Positions 14,704 to 22,969 of a stretch of 38,433 nt of DNA are shown piece by piece (within the stretch, counting starts at the first letter, position 1; each line of letters begins with the position of its first letter). The position numbers were made by a program, and so were the translations under genes. The DNA comes from a virus. The stretch is taken from positions 1 to 38,433 of IMG/VR virus record IMGVR_UViG_3300019884_000005, one strand, 5' to 3'. The notes below the pieces were generated by a model, which ran no database searches, was not told the DNA's origin, and saw only the letters and a list, made by a program, of their open reading frames with translations.

Positions 14704-15187
14704 GTTTCTCCCTCCAAAATCCTAGGTCGTCCACCATTGTAGCAAATTCCTTGGCACTCTGCTTACCGATGAACTGGTTTCCGTAGCCGAACATGCACCA
14801 CTGTAGCAAGTGCCGTGAAGCATCCATAGCATGTTCCCACGCCGCTCCCCGCTTGAACAGGCCAAGCTGTTTCAAAGCCGGGTTAGTGTAATACTGCTTG
14901 CCTGTGCTTGCTTTTTGTTTAAAGCACCCACAATCATGTTCAGCAATTTCCGAGTACAGTCTAGCCACGCCAATCAACTGTACTGGAAATAGCTCAACAC
15001 CGCCTTTACCACGGCGAAATTCAAAGTCCTCGATGATAATGAAGCGTGGCTCAAATTCTGTCAACCACGCCCACAGTACATCAACGTCGTCAACGTTCTG
15101 GTAGGGCACATAAGTCAGGTGCCCATCCTCAAGTGTGGCAAAGCAATAGCCCGTCATAATACCTGGGTCGATAGCGATTATCTTCAT
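14696..15187 (-). CDS. RuvC-like Holliday junction resolvase
   Basis: 163 residues. RNase H-fold nuclease that would cut branched DNA during recombination or packaging. First acidic residue D7 in I-A-I-D-P-G-I-M-T-G, second pair E53/D54 in F-I-I-I-E-D-F-E, and the third site A-M-D-A-S-R-H (D122, with H119/H126) near the C-terminal end of the fold. The D-P-G-x-x-T-G motif is diagnostic of the RuvC-like phage family. Four-base overlap with the Zn-finger/HTH gene upstream. Works with the Cas4-like nuclease and Sak4 protein of this region. Confidence 0.85.
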   Translation of the reverse strand: MKIIAIDPGIMTGYCFATLEDGHLTYVPYQNVDDVDVLWAWLTEFEPRFIIIEDFEFRRGKGGVELFPVQLIGVARLYSEIAEHDCGCFKQKASTGKQYYTNPALKQLGLFKRGAAWEHAMDASRHLLQWCMFGYGNQFIGKQSAKEFATMVDDLGFWREKHG

Positions 15188-15774
15188 GCTACCTCTTGCC
15201 CCCTATAGCGTCTTTGTTGTTCCATCTGTTTGTCTCCAGTGGGTACATACAAATCCCGTTGATCTACAGGCTTCAAAACTTCTGGAAGTCCTCTGGCTGC
15301 TCGACCCCATTTAATGTCTCTACGGTGACGAACCTCATTGTTGATGCGAGCCTCCAATAGCGCATTCATAGCTCGTTCTATGGTACGTTTCTGGACTCGC
15401 CGCTGTTTTCCCTCCATTATGCTTTGCCAACGATGATGACTAGCCATACCGCATCTTCTTGCAGCTTCTTTTCTACCAAGACGACGTTCAAGTTCCTCAA
15501 AGACGAAACGAAATCGGGAAACCATCACGTATCCGTAAGCCAGAGAATCAAGCTTCTTCTTCGCAACTCTATGCGAACGGCACCGTTTACAGTGGGAATG
15601 GAATGATGGCGACAATCCATTCAGCCTTTTGTAAAAATATTGTTCTGTTGCCGGTAGCCAAGTACCTCCCTCGGGATGAGTAGGACCTGCACAAAGCTTC
15701 ATCCCATCCTTGATTGAGTAAGGCTTCCGCGGAACGCCTTTCCTCCCTCGGCCTATCCCCTTAGACTTTGTCAC
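15184..15774 (-). CDS. Zn-finger plus helix-turn-helix protein
   Basis: 196 residues, very basic. Residues 28-65 hold a probable zinc site (C-A-G-P-T-H-P-E-G-G-T-W-L-P, Y-F-Y-K-R, then H-S-H-C-K-R-C-R-S-H-R). Residues about 97-125 look like a helix-turn-helix (L-G-R-K-E-A-A-R-R-C-G-M-A-S-H-H-R-W-Q-S-I). The C-terminal part is basic and helical. The combination suggests a DNA-binding regulator or endonuclease accessory; no nuclease motif (H-N-H) is clear. Directly upstream of, and overlapping, the resolvase gene. Confidence 0.7.
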   Translation of the reverse strand: MTKSKGIGRGRKGVPRKPYSIKDGMKLCAGPTHPEGGTWLPATEQYFYKRLNGLSPSFHSHCKRCRSHRVAKKKLDSLAYGYVMVSRFRFVFEELERRLGRKEAARRCGMASHHRWQSIMEGKQRRVQKRTIERAMNALLEARINNEVRHRRDIKWGRAARGLPEVLKPVDQRDLYVPTGDKQMEQQRRYRGQEVA

Positions 15775-15775
15775 T

Positions 15776-15997
15776 TCAACTGTCTTTCCTCAGAACCAGA
15801 TCCTCAATTGTCTTTTCACGCCCCTCAATCCTACATGCTCCATTTGATCGGTTGTCAGACGGTGGTACGATTTCCATGTTAGCCAGTACCTCGTCTGCTG
15901 CTGCATGACAGGTTTTTCCTGGCGCTTTCCCACCGTGACTATTCCTTTTGGACAATATACGCTTGCCAATTTCTTCAGGGTCACGTTGATCCCTCAT
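15776..15997 (-). CDS. Hypothetical protein
   Basis: 73 residues from the ATG at 15997, chosen because AAAGGAG sits seven bases upstream and the ATG overlaps the preceding stop (ATGA); a longer frame to 16024 lacks a ribosome site. Charged and polar (R-D-Q-R-D-P-E-E-I-G-K-R, G-G-K-A-P-G-K-T-C-H, A-D-E-V-L-A-N-M-E-I). G-G-K-A-P-G-K-T resembles a P-loop by chance only; no fold is apparent. Confidence 0.6.
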   Translation of the reverse strand: MRDQRDPEEIGKRILSKRNSHGGKAPGKTCHAAADEVLANMEIVPPSDNRSNGACRIEGREKTIEDLVLRKDS

Positions 15998-16248
15998 TCC
16001 GACTCCTTTATACCAGCAGCACAACTACAAGGGCCATCGCCTGACCAAGCGTGAGGACAGTCCGCATCGTGTTCCTGGGCTTCCTTCGTACTAGCCGTCT
16101 CCACAGTAAGATAGAGCGTAAGTTGGTTCTCACTCTCCCGCTTCAATTCTGCGAAGAGAACGCGCTCGCCCTCCTTTACCTCGTATAGAGGCGGGTTGTA
16201 GCCTCCAAACTGATTCTCAGATACAACCACTCCACGCACGATGTTCAT
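15994..16248 (-). CDS. Hypothetical protein
   Basis: 84 residues. Beta-rich N-terminal half (G-V-V-V-S-E-N-Q-F-G-G-Y-N-P, R-V-L-F-A-E-L-K, L-T-L-Y-L-T-V-E-T), then a Cys/His end (D-A-D-C-P-H-A-W, G-P-C-S-C-A-A-G) that may bind zinc. Its ATG overlaps the polymerase stop by four bases, so the two are translationally coupled. The stretch encoding S-T-K-E-A contains the recurring GTACGAAGGAA sequence. Confidence 0.65.
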   Translation of the reverse strand: MNIVRGVVVSENQFGGYNPPLYEVKEGERVLFAELKRESENQLTLYLTVETASTKEAQEHDADCPHAWSGDGPCSCAAGIKESE

Positions 16249-18686
16249 TCCGACTCCTTAAGATCGCCCCATGTAGGTCCAACTGAGATATCCGCCTTGT
16301 AGGGGAAGTCCCATCCGATGCTGTCCTTGGCCGATGATTCAATAGTTTCCTTCATAACTTGTGCTGTTTCGGATATATGATCCTCTCTAGCGCAGACCAC
16401 AATGGAATCGTGCACCGTAATGCGAACTTGGGCCACTTCGGGATTGAGTAGCTCATTAACCAGACGGATAACCGCGAATAGAGTAATATTCGCAGCAATG
16501 TTCTGAGGCTCGAAACTGATTGCTTGATTAACTGCATGGATATACGCCTTCTTCTCTTGTGGGATTATATAGAATCTACGTTTATGACCAAATGGCGACT
16601 GTAGCTCACCCTTCTCCAACATTTGCTGTTCAACTAGTTTACGCCATTCTTTAACCTTGGGAAATCGTCCCCACCAGAAGTCGATGTAAGCCTGCGCCTC
16701 CTCCTGTGGCATATGATACATCTGCGCGAAGGTAAATGCGCTCTGCCCATACGCTACACCGAAGTTAATGTTTTTAGCGCGGACATATTGTTCGTATGTA
16801 TATCCCTCTCCATAGAACTGCGAAGCAACTTCTTTGTGTAGTGATCTATTGGTGTCGAGGTAGATAGCTTGAAGTTCTGTGTCTCCTGAGAGGACAGCGA
16901 TTGTTCTAAGCTCTGCCTGAGATAGGTCAGCAGAAATGAACTGACACCCTGGATCAGCCACGAATACACGTCGAATGTTCGGTAGCCCTTCTTTGGGTCT
17001 AGTGACATTCTGCATGTTCGGATTCTTGGACGAAAGCCTGGCAGACTCGGTGCCGTGAATGTTGAAGATAGTATAGATACGTCCATCTGGAGATTTCTCC
17101 GCTCGAATGGTAAAAGGCTCGATGTAGGTGTTTCTCTGTTTATCAAGTGCTTTCCACCTATCCAGAGTTTCAGCAAAAGCCTTGACTCCGTTGCGATTTA
17201 CTCCGTTTCTGAGTCTAAACTTGTCCCGGATAATTTCCTGCCGAACATCTGCGTCAACCGAACGTGGGTCTGCCCTCAAGGGATTGCGCTCAACCCTGGG
17301 TCTGTCAAGATCGTGCTGCAATCCCCACTTGTCATACAGTAGCTCGACAAGCTGTTTAGGCGAATTAGGATTCAGTTCATCCTCTCTTGCAATCTCCCGT
17401 AATACTCCCTTCCACTCATGCAGCCTAGGCCAAACTTCAGTCTCTAGAATATCACATGCCGCGTCAATGTCCCACAAATTACCGTAGCTCTCAACCTCGG
17501 TGAGAGCATTGCTGAGAGGTATGAGCGTGGCCTTGTAAGGTCTATCGTAAACATTATCGTGAACCGCCCGTTCTCGCAGAACATAGTAAAGAGCGAGGGA
17601 CCCAGCTGTATCCATGCCGTTGTATTCATATAGGTCTATCCTAGTTCTCTTGTCTGGAAGCTCATTAGGCCATCCTTCCCATACTCCTTTGCCTTTCTTG
17701 AAGTTTCTTACCGACGCTGGTTCGTACTTAGGCCATCCGAGTTCGTCTTTGAGCAACCATTCAAGGGAATGTCCACCCGCACCTGACTCAGGATCACCTG
17801 GTCTTTCATCAAGAGCATAACTGAGTAGCCCTGTGTCCTCGTCAACTCTTGCAAACACACCAAATTTCCTCAACTCCTTTGTATCGTACTTTCCAAACTG
17901 CCAGAGATATCTGACCTCAGGGATTTCAAGCAACTCTCGTATATCTTTGAGGATTGCTCTAACGACGGGGATACCAAATACAACGGCCCTTTCCGGTCTA
18001 GTAGCAAACCCAATGCAAGCAAGGTTAGGGTGTCCTCCCTCAATGTCAACCGAGACAAGCGTATCAGCAGTAAGTTGTTCGGCAACTTGTGGTATCCACT
18101 CTCTGGCTTCATCTACGTCCTCCGTCCATCTAACCTTTGGTAGTTTAGGTGTTGGTAGTGGTGAGATAGCTAGTCGGAAATCTCTGACCAGCTCAGGGAA
18201 CGTGGCATCGTCACGAACCACCACAGCAGGGTTATTGGTGACAATGACTCTCTGATCCTTACCAGCCTCACTCTCCCTATGATGCACGTAACCACGATTC
18301 ATTCCAATATTGGCTTCACCTATGACTCCCCATGCAGCTTCACGTCCGGCAGCGATTACCGTGTCAGCTTCCGCAATCTCCGATTCAAGACGCGGCGCAC
18401 AGCAAGCTTGAGCAAGACCAAATCCCTTCTCGTTACCATCGGACTTACAGAGTACGACGTTAGTAGCCAGTACCTCATCCCGTTTCACTCCATGTAGTTG
18501 CAGTAGGTGATCCAAGACCCTACCAGCAGGCCCACTGAATGATTTTCCCGCGAGGGATTCAAAGTGTCCAGGTGAACGTGAGACTACCGCGATCTTCGCA
18601 TCTTCAGGGCCAGTCGTCCTAGAGAACGACCGATCCTTGAAAGGACACTTATCGCAAAGAGCGTATGGTGCTTTAGGTAGCTTCAT
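16245..18686 (-). CDS. polA: DNA polymerase A with N-terminal family-4 UDG domain
   Basis: 813 residues. Replicative polymerase in three parts. (1) Residues 1-150: family 4 uracil-DNA glycosylase-like, with C11/C14, C80 and C95/C96 for a 4Fe-4S cluster and the turn S-R-S-P-G-H-F-E-S ... F-S-G-P-A-G-R. (2) 3'-5' exonuclease: D214/E216 (S-V-D-I-E), D268 (G-K-Y-D-T), Y355/D359 (Y-N-G-M-D). (3) Palm/fingers: motif A D587 (A-D-L-S-Q-A-E-L-R), motif B K638 and F642 (R-A-K-N-I-N-F-G-V-A-Y-G), motif C D760 (V-H-D-S). Motif C has Ser where most family A enzymes have Glu, and the usual two Arg before motif B are replaced. No 5'-3' exonuclease domain. Phe642 predicts normal ddNTP discrimination. Confidence 0.93.
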   Translation of the reverse strand: MKLPKAPYALCDKCPFKDRSFSRTTGPEDAKIAVVSRSPGHFESLAGKSFSGPAGRVLDHLLQLHGVKRDEVLATNVVLCKSDGNEKGFGLAQACCAPRLESEIAEADTVIAAGREAAWGVIGEANIGMNRGYVHHRESEAGKDQRVIVTNNPAVVVRDDATFPELVRDFRLAISPLPTPKLPKVRWTEDVDEAREWIPQVAEQLTADTLVSVDIEGGHPNLACIGFATRPERAVVFGIPVVRAILKDIRELLEIPEVRYLWQFGKYDTKELRKFGVFARVDEDTGLLSYALDERPGDPESGAGGHSLEWLLKDELGWPKYEPASVRNFKKGKGVWEGWPNELPDKRTRIDLYEYNGMDTAGSLALYYVLRERAVHDNVYDRPYKATLIPLSNALTEVESYGNLWDIDAACDILETEVWPRLHEWKGVLREIAREDELNPNSPKQLVELLYDKWGLQHDLDRPRVERNPLRADPRSVDADVRQEIIRDKFRLRNGVNRNGVKAFAETLDRWKALDKQRNTYIEPFTIRAEKSPDGRIYTIFNIHGTESARLSSKNPNMQNVTRPKEGLPNIRRVFVADPGCQFISADLSQAELRTIAVLSGDTELQAIYLDTNRSLHKEVASQFYGEGYTYEQYVRAKNINFGVAYGQSAFTFAQMYHMPQEEAQAYIDFWWGRFPKVKEWRKLVEQQMLEKGELQSPFGHKRRFYIIPQEKKAYIHAVNQAISFEPQNIAANITLFAVIRLVNELLNPEVAQVRITVHDSIVVCAREDHISETAQVMKETIESSAKDSIGWDFPYKADISVGPTWGDLKESE

Positions 18687-18898
18687 CCCGTTACCTTATC
18701 AAGCTCCTTGACATACTGAGCATATTCCCAAAATTTTTCTAGGCTAATACCGACTTCCTCAAAGCATGGTCTAGTACCGTAACGATCAAAAGGTCCACAT
18801 TCACCGTCTGCCGATCTACACCCGTTGGGCCTAGCTCTATAACAATTCGTCAACTTCTCGTGATCCTCTTCTGTTAGTTCGTTAAGCTGCTTCATCAT
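18683..18898 (-). CDS. Hypothetical Cys-containing protein
   Basis: 71 residues. Contains four cysteines (T-N-C-Y-R-A-R-P-N-G-C-R, G-E-C-G-P-F, R-P-C-F-E-E) spaced as a possible small zinc site, followed by a helix (L-E-K-F-W-E-Y-A-Q-Y-V-K-E-L). Overlaps the polymerase start by four bases and the P-loop gene by 17. No known family. The start may be either of two adjacent ATGs. Confidence 0.62.
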   Translation of the reverse strand: MMKQLNELTEEDHEKLTNCYRARPNGCRSADGECGPFDRYGTRPCFEEVGISLEKFWEYAQYVKELDKVTG

Positions 18899-19205
18899 TT
18901 CCCGTCGCAGAGATTCGACTTACGGGATGGCCTAGCAAACTCGGCAACACCAGATCAACGTTGTCAATCGCAAGTGAAGAGTGTCTGCTTCCTCGCAATC
19001 CTCGCAAAGTACCTATTTGGTCTACGCTGACAATACGATTTGGATTGATGTTTCTATCCTCATCCTTAACCAACTTCCTCAGGCGTTCTACCTCTGTATG
19101 GGAATGACATACTAATATGTATCTCTGCCTTGGTGGGGCAGATTCTAGCCAATCCAGCATTCTATCCGTCTTTCCTGAACGTCTAGCGCCAACATCAATT
19201 TCCAT
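18882..19205 (-). CDS. Small P-loop NTPase-like protein
   Basis: 107 residues with a clear Walker A at the start (V-G-A-R-R-S-G-K-T-D-R-M) and a possible Walker B (L-A-I-D-N-V-D-L-V-L) near residue 83. Between them lies I-L-V-C-H-S-H-T-E-V-E-R-L-R-K-L. The order and size match only the first RecA-like half of a helicase or terminase ATPase, so it is either a truncated relative or a stand-alone mini-ATPase. Sits between the polymerase and dNMP kinase genes. Function unknown. Confidence 0.72.
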   Translation of the reverse strand: MEIDVGARRSGKTDRMLDWLESAPPRQRYILVCHSHTEVERLRKLVKDEDRNINPNRIVSVDQIGTLRGLRGSRHSSLAIDNVDLVLPSLLGHPVSRISATGNDEAA

Positions 19206-19362
19206 CGTCTAGCTCCCACTTGTGGCCGCAGATTGGACATTCGACATAAGCCGGCCGTTCCTCAGTTTGCTTCCTAATCACGAACGGACTCACAGTAGAA
19301 TGAAGCTCGTCCGCCTTTGGACACCACACCAAAACGTCTAGTCTCATTGTTCCTGTACCCAT
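19195..19362 (-). CDS. Zinc-ribbon mini-protein
   Basis: 55-residue gene read directly from the sequence. It fills the gap between the P-loop protein and the dNMP kinase; its ATG follows the kinase stop by three bases with GGGGTGA four bases upstream, and its end overlaps the P-loop gene by 11 bases. C14 (V-W-C-P-K) plus E-C-P-I-C-G-H-K-W at residues 41-49 give a three-cysteine, one-histidine set typical of a small zinc ribbon. No family assigned. Confidence 0.7.
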   Translation of the reverse strand: MGTGTMRLDVLVWCPKADELHSTVSPFVIRKQTEERPAYVECPICGHKWELDDGN

Positions 19363-19365
19363 AAG

Positions 19366-19965
19366 TCACCCCAAAATCCGTTTTACTCGATTATCCAGGC
19401 TATTCAGTTCAATCAGCATTTCGTTGATCTTATCGTACAAATCATCCAATGTGCCATCGTTCATCAACGTGTAGTCTACCACCTTGTCTGAGAACAGTTC
19501 CTCGCCCCTGTGCGGGTCTTGTGCTTCAAAGCCCGGTCTGCGTAGCTGCACTACATAACCACCGCAAGTATTGATTCGCCTGGCGTTACTCTCAAACCGA
19601 CAGTCCGTAATTACGATCTTCTTGCCGTGATAAAACCCGTCTATGGGTAGCGTCAAATCATCCCAAAACGCATCCCACCATACCTGCTTACTAGCCTCAT
19701 CGCCCATACGTTGTAGGAATTGGCGAAAGGTCAATGAATAGTGAACGTGGAGACCATCGACGGGTGGGTCAAATTCAACATTCACCCTAACGCCTGGATC
19801 GTTCTTCCACTTATCAATCTCATGGTAAGGAATATCAAGTAGAGCAGCCACGGAACGCTTGAGAGGATCAGCAAAAGCCTTGCGTTCAAAGTTGTGCTGC
19901 TTAATCAGATACGCAGCCACTGTATCCTTTCCAGAATTCTTAAGCCCCTTAAGTCCGATAATCAC
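19366..19965 (-). CDS. Deoxynucleoside monophosphate kinase
   Basis: 199 residues. Phosphorylates dNMPs to dNDPs so host or degraded nucleotides feed phage DNA synthesis. P-loop G-L-K-N-S-G-K-D-T at residues 4-12; F-A-D-P-L-K-R and R-Q-F-L-Q-R-M-G-D-E lid/base-contact regions; I-V-I-T-D-C-R-F-E-S-N-A-R-R at about 118-131, the D-x-R-F-x-N-E-A-type signature of phage (T4 gp1-like) kinases. Overlaps the gene upstream by four bases and lies in the nucleotide/replication operon with MazG. Confidence 0.88.
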   Translation of the reverse strand: MIIGLKGLKNSGKDTVAAYLIKQHNFERKAFADPLKRSVAALLDIPYHEIDKWKNDPGVRVNVEFDPPVDGLHVHYSLTFRQFLQRMGDEASKQVWWDAFWDDLTLPIDGFYHGKKIVITDCRFESNARRINTCGGYVVQLRRPGFEAQDPHRGEELFSDKVVDYTLMNDGTLDDLYDKINEMLIELNSLDNRVKRILG

Positions 19966-20186
19966 GGTAGCACCGAATCCAATTCGGAACTGTTCGTGTT
20001 CCTCAGAGTAGCATAAAGCTGTCCAGACGGATCGACTATCTGTACGTCTGGACTTTCACGCGGTCCTCTGATTATGACTCCCCACTTCAAAGGAGACTCC
20101 CAAAGCATTCCATCCTGCCCAACGTCACAAACGCGGGTGTATAGATCCGACTTCAGGAATTCTATAAGTTCTCTCCGCTCATTCAT
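19962..20186 (-). CDS. Hypothetical protein
   Basis: 74 residues. Short helix at the start (R-R-E-L-I-E-F-L-K-S-D-L-Y) and beta strands after (G-V-I-I-R-G-P-R, D-V-Q-I-V-D-P-S-G-Q-L-Y-A-T-L). Overlaps both neighbours by four bases (MazG upstream, dNMP kinase downstream). No known family. Confidence 0.65.
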   Translation of the reverse strand: MNERRELIEFLKSDLYTRVCDVGQDGMLWESPLKWGVIIRGPRESPDVQIVDPSGQLYATLRNTNSSELDSVLP

Positions 20187-20557
20187 CGGTCGCTGCCACT
20201 TCCGCGCAATTGATCGCGCTCCTTGCGAGACTGTAACTTGATTAGGTTCAGTTCCATCGTGCGTTCCATTCGTAGACCAAGCTCATTGTGCAACTGAGAC
20301 ACGTACCAGAGAACGTCGCCCAATTCCTTGCGGAGTGTTCTCAAACGTTCTTCCGTAAATTTTCCACCATCGTCACGCAAAGCCTTGAAAACTTCTTCAG
20401 CCACCTCACCAGCCTCACCATTCAATTTCCCCGCACAATAGGCTACAGCTAGAAAATCCTCGACAATCACGTTGTCACCAGACATTATTACAGTGACGGC
20501 TTCATGATACGGTGCTGCTGTTTTGGGTGTCTCATCTTGGTAGTCGTTCATGTTCAC
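20183..20557 (-). CDS. mazG: MazG-like nucleotide pyrophosphohydrolase
   Basis: 124 residues. Hydrolyses (d)NTP-type nucleotides, and in phages is thought to lower alarmone levels or sanitise the pool. The four-helix core contains G-K-L-N-G-E-A-G-E-V-A-E-E-V-F-K-A (E-x-x-E-x-x-E metal site) and R-K-E-L-G-D-V-L-W-Y-V-S-Q-L (E-x-x-D). Length is that of the single-domain phage family. Sits in the operon with dNMP kinase, so a nucleotide-metabolism unit. Confidence 0.85.
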   Translation of the reverse strand: MNMNDYQDETPKTAAPYHEAVTVIMSGDNVIVEDFLAVAYCAGKLNGEAGEVAEEVFKALRDDGGKFTEERLRTLRKELGDVLWYVSQLHNELGLRMERTMELNLIKLQSRKERDQLRGSGSDR

Positions 20558-20739
20558 GGTACTATCCCTCTCCTTCGTCTTGGCCTGAGTTTTCTGCCCT
20601 CTGAATGTTGTACTAGATACCCCTCTCCAAGTTGTTCACGCACTCTAGTCTTAGCCGCTTCTTTTGTTTCTCCTTGCGCTCGAACCGTTGTACTGTACCC
20701 ATCGCGCTTGCGTGTTGCTATGAAACGGTAAGACCTCAT
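20554..20739 (-). CDS. Small basic hypothetical protein
   Basis: 61 residues, basic (R-S-Y-R-F-I-A-T-R-K-R-D-G-Y-S-T-T-V, R-R-R-R-G at the end). Strand-helix-strand order (R-F-I-A-T-R-K, K-E-A-A-K-T-R-V-R-E-Q-L, Y-L-V-Q-H) may be a small nucleic-acid-binding fold. Four-base overlap with MazG downstream and with the primase-helicase gene upstream. No known family. Confidence 0.62.
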   Translation of the reverse strand: MRSYRFIATRKRDGYSTTVRAQGETKEAAKTRVREQLGEGYLVQHSEGRKLRPRRRRGIVP

Positions 20740-22910
20740 ATAGCGAAATACCTCACTCCCCGTCCGGCTGCTTCCTTCTTGATCTGACCACGTTCAATGA
20801 GAGTATCCACCACGTTATCCGTCTCCCGCTTATCCAGGTGAAGATGCTGCATCAACATCGAACGGAGGATACCAGGATTGTTGGCGATCTTCCTGTAGAC
20901 ACGGTCAATGTATTTCTCCCTGGGCGCTTTACCAGCAGCTAGAATAAGATCAATAGAATGCCGTCCCCACTTCTGAGCATACCAAGCAGCATTAATCACG
21001 TCACTTTCCTCTACCGTGATGCAGTTGTTCTCGTCAGGATATTGCCTGGTCGCTGCGAGAATCATGCTCATCTTGAGAATGCTGCGAGACATTCTATCGA
21101 AGGTTGGCAGCGCAATATTACGCACAAGAGATTCATACCCCTTAACTGTCATTTCCCCTTCGATAGCCTGGTAACGTGTCCAAGCCTCGGAAGTCAGCTC
21201 AGCCTTGATTCTAGGGGGCATAAGCACAGGAGTCCCACCGATGTTGGTCATTACCTCACTGGCATAGTTCTCATACAGATCAGCCAGTTTCTCCTGTACT
21301 ATGCCCTTCTTCTTAATTCCAAGCTCCGTTGGAGGACCTGTTGGACGCATGACTTCTCTGTCGAATTCGCCGGAAACGATAAGGAAACGTGGCATGAATC
21401 CTGACTCAATCCAGTCCTCGGTGATGTTACCGTAGACCCTTTCTGTAATACCGCCTCCAAAGAAAATGAAAGCCGGAGATTCAAGTCGAATCACTTCCTT
21501 TCTGAGTAGCCTGCTGTAGACGGGCGGAACGTCGTAAAGATGCGCCAGCGTCTCTGGCATGGATGACAGATAATCTCGTTTGTTCATGGAGTCGAATAGG
21601 CCCGATACCTCGTCTCTGAAGAATACGGAGACTTTATTCGGTCTAGTCGAAAGTCCACTAAGTAGTCCCTCTACAGATCCGTCAGTGGCAAGAAGCAACT
21701 CTGATTCAAGGCTGCTCAAAAGGTCTACCGCCATTTTCATGGAGGTAGATTTCCTAGTCACTGTTGAATCGCCAAGCACCAGTCCCCATAGATTAGGCGC
21801 AATAGGGCCATAGCTTGTATGTAGTCTGAGACTTGAAGCGGTGATAGCAGATAGTACAATCATCGCGCTCAGTTCATGGAACTCTGGCACAGCATCAGTG
21901 GCCTCACAAGCCCATGCTTTATACTCATCCAGAAAAGTCTCGCTAGCAGGCTCTCCAACAAACTGCGGCATTTCCAGCAGTTCCTTCTCAGGCGGCATGT
22001 TACCATAAGCCTCATTCGCTTTGATAACCTCGCGCCACAAGTGCGAAACTGGTCGGGAGTCTCTAGCATATTTGTTAACCGCCGAATTATTGGCAATGAT
22101 GAAAGTTTCTTCAGGCGACATTCCCGCTCGAAAGCAGGTAAGTTGCAGCGACCACAGGAGTTTAGACCAGTCCTCACCTTCACCCGGCTGATATGTGTAG
22201 AGGGTTGTGAATCTGTCAAGATCAAGATGCTTCTGGTACTTCGCAATGATATCCTCAGGCTCTTGCGCCTCATCAGGAATAGGAATCTCAGTGAGAGGCG
22301 CTTCTTCGGGTGGAGCCTCAAGAACCTCCTCAAACAGATCAATTGGTGCCTTTGTCTCTAAAGCACGTTCAAGGATGATTGTCTGCTTAGGACTGTGCTT
22401 GTGGTTGAAAGTATAGGGTACTCGGAAAAGCTGCGTCAGATCCCAACCTGATTTATCCGCGCTAATCGAGTACGCAAGCCTTCTTGAATAACGCTCCGCA
22501 TCTAGAGGGTCTACCTTGTTCTCTAGTCGCCAGAACGCCTGCCACCTGTTCTCACTTGATCTGACTACAATGGGCGGTGGTATCTTGTCGAGAGTCTTTG
22601 GATCTACTTCATCAAGATCGGCCCAAACCAGATCAGTAGGCGTAGCATTGTACTTCTTGCGTTCCTGCTCCGAGAGAAGATTGATACAGAAGTATACGTT
22701 CTTCGTTACCTCATTCTTGAGAATGAAGTTCTCAACCTTCAGAGATTCATTAGGCCACTGAAAGAACTTCTGCTGGAAGGAGGTTTTAGGTGCTTTAGGA
22801 TCAGTAGTCGCAATACAGAGGAAACCTTCACTGACCCCAAACAATAGCTCAAAGAACCCTAGTCTAATCTCGCTCTTAGACTTCGTGACGGCTGGCAAAC
22901 GAGCCTCCAT
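20736..22910 (-). CDS. Primase-helicase (AEP-like primase plus DUF3987 ATPase)
   Basis: 724 residues. Makes primers and unwinds at the fork. Residues 1-200 are an archaeo-eukaryotic-type primase with W-A-D-L-D-E (D98/D100), S-S-E-N-R-W-Q-A-F-W-R and Q-L-F-R-V-P-Y-T-F-N-H-K. Residues 320-640 are a DUF3987-type ATPase: Walker A G380-D-S-T-V-T-R-K-S, Walker B F-F-R-D-E (D433/E434). The last 60 residues form a winged-helix-like end (R-S-M-L-M-Q-H-L-H-L-D-K-R-E-T-D-N-V-V-D-T-L). The ATG at 22910 lacks a ribosome site; a TTG at 22898 lies five bases after GGAGG and may be the true start (720 residues). An 11-bp stem-loop precedes it. Confidence 0.85.
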   Translation of the reverse strand: MEARLPAVTKSKSEIRLGFFELLFGVSEGFLCIATTDPKAPKTSFQQKFFQWPNESLKVENFILKNEVTKNVYFCINLLSEQERKKYNATPTDLVWADLDEVDPKTLDKIPPPIVVRSSENRWQAFWRLENKVDPLDAERYSRRLAYSISADKSGWDLTQLFRVPYTFNHKHSPKQTIILERALETKAPIDLFEEVLEAPPEEAPLTEIPIPDEAQEPEDIIAKYQKHLDLDRFTTLYTYQPGEGEDWSKLLWSLQLTCFRAGMSPEETFIIANNSAVNKYARDSRPVSHLWREVIKANEAYGNMPPEKELLEMPQFVGEPASETFLDEYKAWACEATDAVPEFHELSAMIVLSAITASSLRLHTSYGPIAPNLWGLVLGDSTVTRKSTSMKMAVDLLSSLESELLLATDGSVEGLLSGLSTRPNKVSVFFRDEVSGLFDSMNKRDYLSSMPETLAHLYDVPPVYSRLLRKEVIRLESPAFIFFGGGITERVYGNITEDWIESGFMPRFLIVSGEFDREVMRPTGPPTELGIKKKGIVQEKLADLYENYASEVMTNIGGTPVLMPPRIKAELTSEAWTRYQAIEGEMTVKGYESLVRNIALPTFDRMSRSILKMSMILAATRQYPDENNCITVEESDVINAAWYAQKWGRHSIDLILAAGKAPREKYIDRVYRKIANNPGILRSMLMQHLHLDKRETDNVVDTLIERGQIKKEAAGRGVRYFAI

Positions 22911-22918
22911 ATAGACAC

Positions 22919-22947
22919 GGAGAGAGGGTCGTTAAAACCCTCTCTCC
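22919..22947. promoter_or_regulatory. Stem-loop before primase-helicase gene
   Basis: Perfect 11-bp stem (GGAGAGAGGGT at 22919-22929 and its complement at 22937-22947) with a seven-base loop. It lies in the only gap of the replication operon, between the SSB-like and primase genes. No T-run follows on the minus strand, so it is not a standard intrinsic terminator; it may set the expression ratio of the two genes or protect the upstream RNA end. Confidence 0.6.
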
Positions 22948-22969
22948 ATGTTAGAACGCTAACTACTAC

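Noticed and set aside
17055-18255. Several plus-strand ORFs of 70-140 codons
   Set aside because: All antisense to the well-supported polymerase gene; no motifs or ribosome sites.
21869-22361. Long ORFs on both strands within the primase-helicase gene
   Set aside because: The primase-helicase frame has clear motifs; these frames are Arg/Leu/Ser-rich shadows.
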